Shown here piece after piece: positions 59,601-64,000 of a stretch of 64,000 bases of DNA (position 1 is the first letter of the stretch; each line of letters opens with the position of its first letter). The stretch is from Calamus simplicifolius. Lineage: Eukaryota; Streptophyta; Magnoliopsida; Arecales; Arecaceae. Location: assembly GCA_900491605.1 (NCBI GenBank), contig UESW01004768.1, positions 170,622 through 234,621 on the forward strand, in the 5' to 3' direction. The notes below the pieces were generated by a model. The model was not told the origin of the DNA. It worked only from the letters and a program-made list of their open reading frames with translations, and searched no databases. A program made the position numbers and the translations under genes.

Positions 59601-60594
59601 TGTATTATATGTGGATGATATTCTCTTAATCAAAAATGATATCCCTACATTACAAGGAATAAAGACATGATTATCATCACTATTCTCCATGAATGATCTG
59701 GAAGAAGCATCATACATCCTAGGGATGAAGATCTATAGAGATAAATCTAAGAGGATGCTTGGTTTATCCCAATCTACGTACATTGACAACATACTAAAGA
59801 GGTTTAGCATGGAGAATTCCAAGAAAGACTATCTTCCGATAGACCATGGAATTCATCTTTCTAAGAAGGATTGTCTGACAACTCCTAATGAAAGAGAACG
59901 TATGAGTTGAATTTCATATGCTTCGGCAGTGGGATCGATTATGTACGCCATGACATGTACAAGACCAGATGTGGCATACTCACTAGGAGTAGTGAGTAGA
60001 TACCAATCTGATCCAGGAGAAAAACACTGGCAAGTTGTTAAGACAATCCTTAAGTATTTGAGAAATACTAAAGACCAGTGGTTAGTCTATGGAGAGTCTG
60101 ATTTGAAACTTGTTGGATATACTGATTCCAGTTTCCAATCAGATCATGATGATAGCAAAAGTGTGTTAGTTTTTGGGTTTATCATGAATGGTGCAGTTGT
60201 TTGCTGGAAAAGTTCCAAGCAACATACAGTGGTAGATTCGGTGTGCGAGGCAGAGTACATCGCTGCATCAGATGCTGCGAAAGAAGCTGTGTGGCTGTGA
60301 AAGTTTATCTCCGAGCTTGGAGTGGCACCTTCCATAAATGGACCAGTCCTGTTGTACAATGACATCACTAGTGCCATAGCTCAAGCAAAGGAACCACGAG
60401 CACATCAGCGCACCAAGCACATACTGTGCCGGTTTCATCTTATACGAGAGATTGTAGACCGAGGTGACATAAATCTTCAGAAGATTGATGAAAAGGAAAA
60501 CCTAGGTGATCCATTTACTAAAGCACTCAGCATCAAGGAGTTTGATGACTATAAATTGAAGATGGGTATTAAATACTGTAATGAGTGGCTTTAG
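56635..60594 (+). pseudogene. Copia gag-pol, broken by frameshifts and stops
   Basis: Gag starts MATNLSLRSLLDSDKLNGLN and shifts frame near 56780. The UBN2-type part (56855-57193), CCHC knuckle CFHCKMQGHWKRNC and protease WVLDTGSP (57187-57687) follow. GAG-pre-integrase IYLWHHRLGHINKNRL (57741-58001) is next. Integrase core HTDVCGPM, FTDELSRFGYVYL and the HNGVSERRNRT segment lie across 58068-58625. RT runs from 58975, with DVKTAFLNGDLEE and YVDD at 59608-59619. RNase H is at 59929-60594, with GYTDSSFQSD and CEAEYIAASDAAKEAVWL. Several single TAG or TGA codons sit in otherwise aligned frames, so decay is moderate. Confidence 0.92.
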
Positions 60595-60608
60595 GCTAAG
60601 TGGTAGTT

Positions 60609-60673
60609 TGTTGGGAATTGTATCCAAAAGCCAATCATTTGATGATTGTGCTGATATAAATTGTATATAAATT
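60609..60673 (+). repeat. Copia 3' LTR stub
   Basis: It matches the first 65 bases of the 5' LTR, up to TATATAAATT, then stops at the TRIM-like insertion. Confidence 0.9.
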
Positions 60674-61207
60674 TGTTGGCTTATGGGGGCCAGTGTCTCC
60701 CTTAGGGATTTGCTGTCATGGGCTTATGGGGGCCCACATATGACATCGGTGCTTGATAGCCCAACCAACCAGTGCGTGCCACGTGTACGCATTGTGAAGC
60801 CCCTCATGTTCGCCCGCCGCTTAGCGTGGGGCTCTGCGCTGCCGTTGTGAACTGTGGGGGGTGCCCTGCAGGAATCAGCCTTGGGGCTTAAGGAAATAAA
60901 GTATCGCCTTTACTGACAGCTATAGCTTTTGGTAAGATGGTAAGGGGCTTAATCCTAAAACCTGGTATCAGAGCGAGGTTGTTGGTTCGAATCCCCCGGG
61001 TGTTGCTGGGGGGGGGGGAGATTGTTGGCTTATGGGGGCCAGCGTCTCCCTTAGGGATTCGCTGTCATGGGCTTATAGGGGCCCACATATGACATCGGTG
61101 CTTGACAGCCCAACCAACCGGTGCGTGTCATGTGTACGCATTGCGAAGCCCCTCATGTTCGCCCGCCGCTTAGCGTGGGGCTCTGCACTGCCATTGTGAA
61201 CTGTGGG
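60674..61207 (+). mobile_element. TRIM-like ultra-small LTR element
   Basis: Two direct repeats start TGTTGGCTTATGGGGGCCAG at 60674 and 61023, 349 bases apart. Between them are the primer site TGGTATCAGAGC (60963-60974) and a purine tract, GGGGGGGGGGGAG, ending at 61020. That is the order LTR, primer site, polypurine tract, LTR. The LTR would be about 285 bases and the interior only about 62, with no coding capacity. The second repeat stops after about 184 bases at 61207. It sits in the Copia 3' LTR, after AAATT. Confidence 0.75.
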
Positions 61208-62619
61208 GACTTAAAAATATTTGATCGATATAAAGGTATTAAGAAACATGTTTTGAATCAATTGCAAATCATAAGTTTCAAAGTTTCAGGACTTGGAGTC
61301 GACACCTAGGAATCCTAGAGCCGACCCCATGGCCAGTCAAATATTCTTCTGATTTTTGATACGGTCCGGAGCCGACACCTAGAGTTTCGGAGCCGACACC
61401 CAGAGTTTCGGAGTCGACACTTACAGTGTCTAGAGCCGACTCCGATGCGGGGATAGAACGCTTGTTTTTTTAGCATCTTGGAGCCGACACACACAGTCTT
61501 TTGGAGCCGACACCTGACGATGGCGAGCCGACACCTAACTTTTTTGGAGCTGACTCCTCGATGAACTCAGAACTTTCTATTTTTAGATAAACGACTTGGA
61601 GCCGACACCTAAAAAGTTGGAGCCGACTCCAACCTATCTGGGACGAAATTTTAAAATGCAAGATCAGCTCTAACGGTAATATTTTGTTTTTACCTAACTT
61701 CTAACGGATATATTTTGTTTCTAGGTACACTCCAATGGCTAGTTTCTTCCCAAAAACAGATTAAACGAAATCTATAAAAAGGGGGAGAAAACTCGTTTTA
61801 AAAAATAACAGAAAATAGAGAGAATATTCAAATAAAAAATCCGAGAAGTCTTGAGCCTGAAATCCAAGAGAAAAGTATTCAAACTCAAATCCTTCCACTC
61901 CAAAAAGCTCAAAGAGGAATCCAAGGCATTCAAACTTGAAAAATCGAAGGATTCTCAAAAAGGAAAAAAAAGCTCTGTTTTTGAAGATTTTCCAACTTCT
62001 CATCTGTAACATTTGCAACGAATCAGAGCTGAGGCCTAATTCAACATCTTCAAAGAGAAGAAGAAAAGAAGAAAAGAAGAAAAGCTCAAATTCAATCTAC
62101 TTCAAACAGGCTTTTCTAACCCTATTCATTTATTTTTGAATATTTGCTCATTTGAGGAGCTTTGTATTATTGAAAAATACTATTCTTTCTTATTTGTACT
62201 AGTTCTATCAAGGGGATTGAACTAGTGGAGGTTGTATACCTCGGGTCAAGCTAGATTAGCTTGAGTTTAAGGTTTTGTGCTAGTAAGCCCGAAAAATCGG
62301 CTGGGTTTGTTGTGATCCTTGGGAAACAACAAGTTCTGAGTTGTGATCTTGAAAAACAATTCGATTGTAATCAAGAGGATTATAGTGTGGACCCAAGTGA
62401 ATCTTGGGAGTGGACGTAGGTGTTGGATACACCAAACCACTATAAAATCTTTGTGTTTGCCGTGCTTCGATTATCTCTATCTCTATCTCCTTGTTTGTGC
62501 TTCATATTCACATTGCATTTAATTTCATCTATCTCAAAGCCAATATTTTTTTAAAGGGTTAAATTTTTTTTAAGAACCCAATTCACCCCCCTCCTCTTGG
62601 GTTGCCATCTAGGCCAACA
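61208..62619 (+). repeat. 5'-truncated SIRE-type Copia LTR
   Basis: Similar to the solo LTR at 43495-44879, lacking roughly its first 150 bases. Both share GATTATAGTGTGGACC, GGGAGTGGACGTAGGTG and the end CCCAATTCACCCCCC...CAACA. It ends at 62619, two bases before a primer site. Confidence 0.9.
61295..61625. repeat. GGAGCCGACACC minisatellite in the SIRE LTR
   Basis: Repeats of CGGAGCCGACACCTAGAGTT and variants, homologous in position and motif to 43665-43970. Confidence 0.85.
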
Positions 62620-62621
62620 AT

Positions 62622-62633
62622 TGGTATCAGAGC
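62622..62633 (+). other. SIRE primer-binding site (initiator tRNA-Met)
   Basis: TGGTATCAGAGC two bases after the LTR end. Confidence 0.92.
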
Positions 62634-62681
62634 TAGTGCTCATTATTTATTTGATCACACGATCAAGAGCAAAAGATCCAA

Positions 62682-64000
62682 ATGGCAACTCAAGTTGAAT
62701 CTTCATTTGCTGAAGGTCATTCTACAAATAGACCTCCCTTGTTTAATGGTTCCAACTATTCATATTGGAAAGCAAGAATGAGGATATTCATTTAAGCTTC
62801 TGATTATGAATTGTGGAGTGTTATAATTAATGGACCTAGCACATCCACACACATTATTGATGGCTCTATTGTTCCTAAGCCCGAAAGGGATTGGAATGAT
62901 AATGATAGGAAAATGGCTCAGCTCAATGCTAAGGCCATGAATGTCTTATATTGTTCCTTAGATGCAAACGAATTTAATCGTATATCTACATGTAATTCTG
63001 CAAAAGAGATATATGATAGATTAGAAGTTACCCATGAGGGTACAAGCCAAGTTAAAGAATCTAAGATAAATATTCTTGTTCATAAATATGAATTATTTAG
63101 CATGGAGCAAACTGAAACTATAGCATCCATGTATACTAGATTCACTGATATTGTAAATGGTTTGAAAAGTCTAGGCAAGACCTATACTAACTCTGAACTT
63201 GTTCGCAAAATTTTTAGGTCACTACCAAAGACTTGGGAAGCAAAAGTGACAGCAATCCAAGAAGCCAAGGACCTCAACACTTTACCCTTGGAGGAGCTAC
63301 TTGGATCTCTAATGACCCATGAGCTAACCATAAAGCAGCACATAGAGGAAGATATTAAGAAGAAAAAGACTATAGCTCTTAAGGCTACAGAAAGTGAGGA
63401 GAGCTGCAGTGATAATGATGATGATAATGATGAGACAGCTCTTCTAGCTAGGAAGTTCAAAAAATTCATGAGAAGAAAGAGACCATTCCACAAGAAGAAA
63501 TCAGGAATTAAAATGAAAGGAGAAAAAGAAAAAGAAAAGGACAAGGACAAAGAGAAAGACCCCTTGATATGCTATGAGTGTAAAAAACTGGGGTACTTCA
63601 GATACGATTGTCCTCAATTGAAGAAGACTTACAAGAAGAAGAAGAAAGCATATATTGTAACCTGGAGTGACAGCGATGAATCCTCTTCAGAGGAAGAACA
63701 AAAAGAAGTTGCAAACATTTGCTTTATGGCAAACGACGACAACGAGGTAAGTTCCGAAAACCCTAGTGATGAGTTTGCATTTGATGAATTATTTGAAGCC
63801 TTTAATGAACTAGTAGATGATTTTAAAGTTTTGAAAAAGAAATATAAATCTTTGAAAAATGATAATTCAATTCTAATTAAAGAAAAAGATGATCTTACTA
63901 ATGAGACTAAGATGCTGAAATCTGAAAAAGAAAATTTGACAAAAGAAAAAGAATTAATTTCCAACGAAAATGATAAATTAAAGAAGGAAGTTGATAAATA
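62682..64000 (+). pseudogene. gag: SIRE-type Copia gag, one premature stop, runs off the window
   Basis: The frame from ATG 62682 reads MATQVESSFAEGHSTNRPPL and then NGSNYSYWKARMRIFI. Codon 38 is TAA (62793-62795) where related Gags have Gln. After that it is open to the window end, over 400 codons. Domains: Gag-type NYSYWKARM start; UBN2 domain with EIYDRLEVTHEGTSQVKES and SMYTRFTDIVNGLKSLGK; acidic then K/R-rich stretch; zinc knuckle CYECKKLGYFRYDC, in which Tyr replaces the expected His; and a long E/K-rich coiled coil at the C-terminus, typical of SIRE/Maximus Gag. Pol lies beyond the window. Except for the stop and the knuckle it looks young. Confidence 0.88.

Larger units (their letters stand above)
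52951..60673 (+). mobile_element. Ty1/Copia retrotransposon, 3' LTR interrupted
   Basis: 5' LTR 52951-54985, primer site, gag-pol 56635-60594, and the first 65 bases of the 3' LTR (60609-60673), which is broken by the TRIM-like element. The 5' flank is CATTT (52946-52950). The matching duplication at the 3' side is lost. The domain order PR-INT-RT-RNaseH defines Copia. The clade may be Angela/Tork-like, judged from LTR length and Gag. Confidence 0.93.

Noticed and set aside
60981..61005. tRNA gene suggested by a T-arm-like GGTTCGAATCC sequence
   Set aside because: No acceptor stem, D-arm or anticodon arm can be formed around it. It lies inside the TRIM-like element.

Overview
This is nuclear DNA from a plant, most likely a monocot and possibly a palm. 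The GC3-rich single-exon class III chitinases sit among AT-rich sequence and nested plant retrotransposons and CACTA transposons. The species is an inference. No bacterial, organellar or RNA gene was found. The only convincing cellular genes are two paralogous class III (GH18, hevamine-type) acidic endochitinases, at 6409-7335 (+) and 49237-50121 (-). Everything else that looks coding belongs to mobile elements, most of them broken.

Layout. 1-925: GC-rich tandem repeat and the 3' part of a Ty3/gypsy-like LTR. 1190-1655: non-coding block, repeated at 47577-48035. 1719-2617: fold-back transposon with ~45-bp inverted ends. 2628-5935: 3' fragment of a CACTA transposon (+). 5936-7867: chitinase copy 1. 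7868-26000: a CACTA element on the - strand, about 7.75 kb once two later insertions are removed. Those insertions are a 1.92-kb solo LTR (9900-11821, target duplication GCTCT) and a full-length chromodomain Ty3/gypsy element (15414-23864, target duplication GTTTA). 26697-31088 plus a 3' LTR: a second, decayed member of the same gypsy family. 32540-33950: probable Copia-type LTR on the - strand. 33955-34089: end of another CACTA family. 35690-39442: 5'-truncated CACTA of a third family, with TNP2-type transposase remnants. 39443-46553: a LINE split by a solo SIRE-type LTR (43495-44879, target duplication CTGGG). 47577-50345: second copy of the chitinase segment, carrying a Tourist-like MITE. 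51080-52950: a second LINE of the same family, cut at its endonuclease start by a Copia element (52951-60673). That element's 3' LTR is in turn interrupted by a very small TRIM-like element (60674-61207). 61208-64000: 5'-truncated SIRE-type LTR, primer site and gag, running off the window.

Main inference. The two chitinase segments are a segmental duplication. In copy 1 the gene lies between two CACTA 3' regions in inverted orientation, and it points the opposite way relative to the shared block at 1190/47577. Recombination between the inverted CACTA arms would explain the flip. Copy 1 has also lost its normal stop codon through a ~23-bp deletion and reads into former 3' UTR, and its TATA-like box and SxGG motif differ from copy 2. 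I found no defence-type or otherwise novel biochemical system. The unusual content is structural: dated nested insertions, a transposon-flanked inverted gene, and an ultra-compact LTR element.
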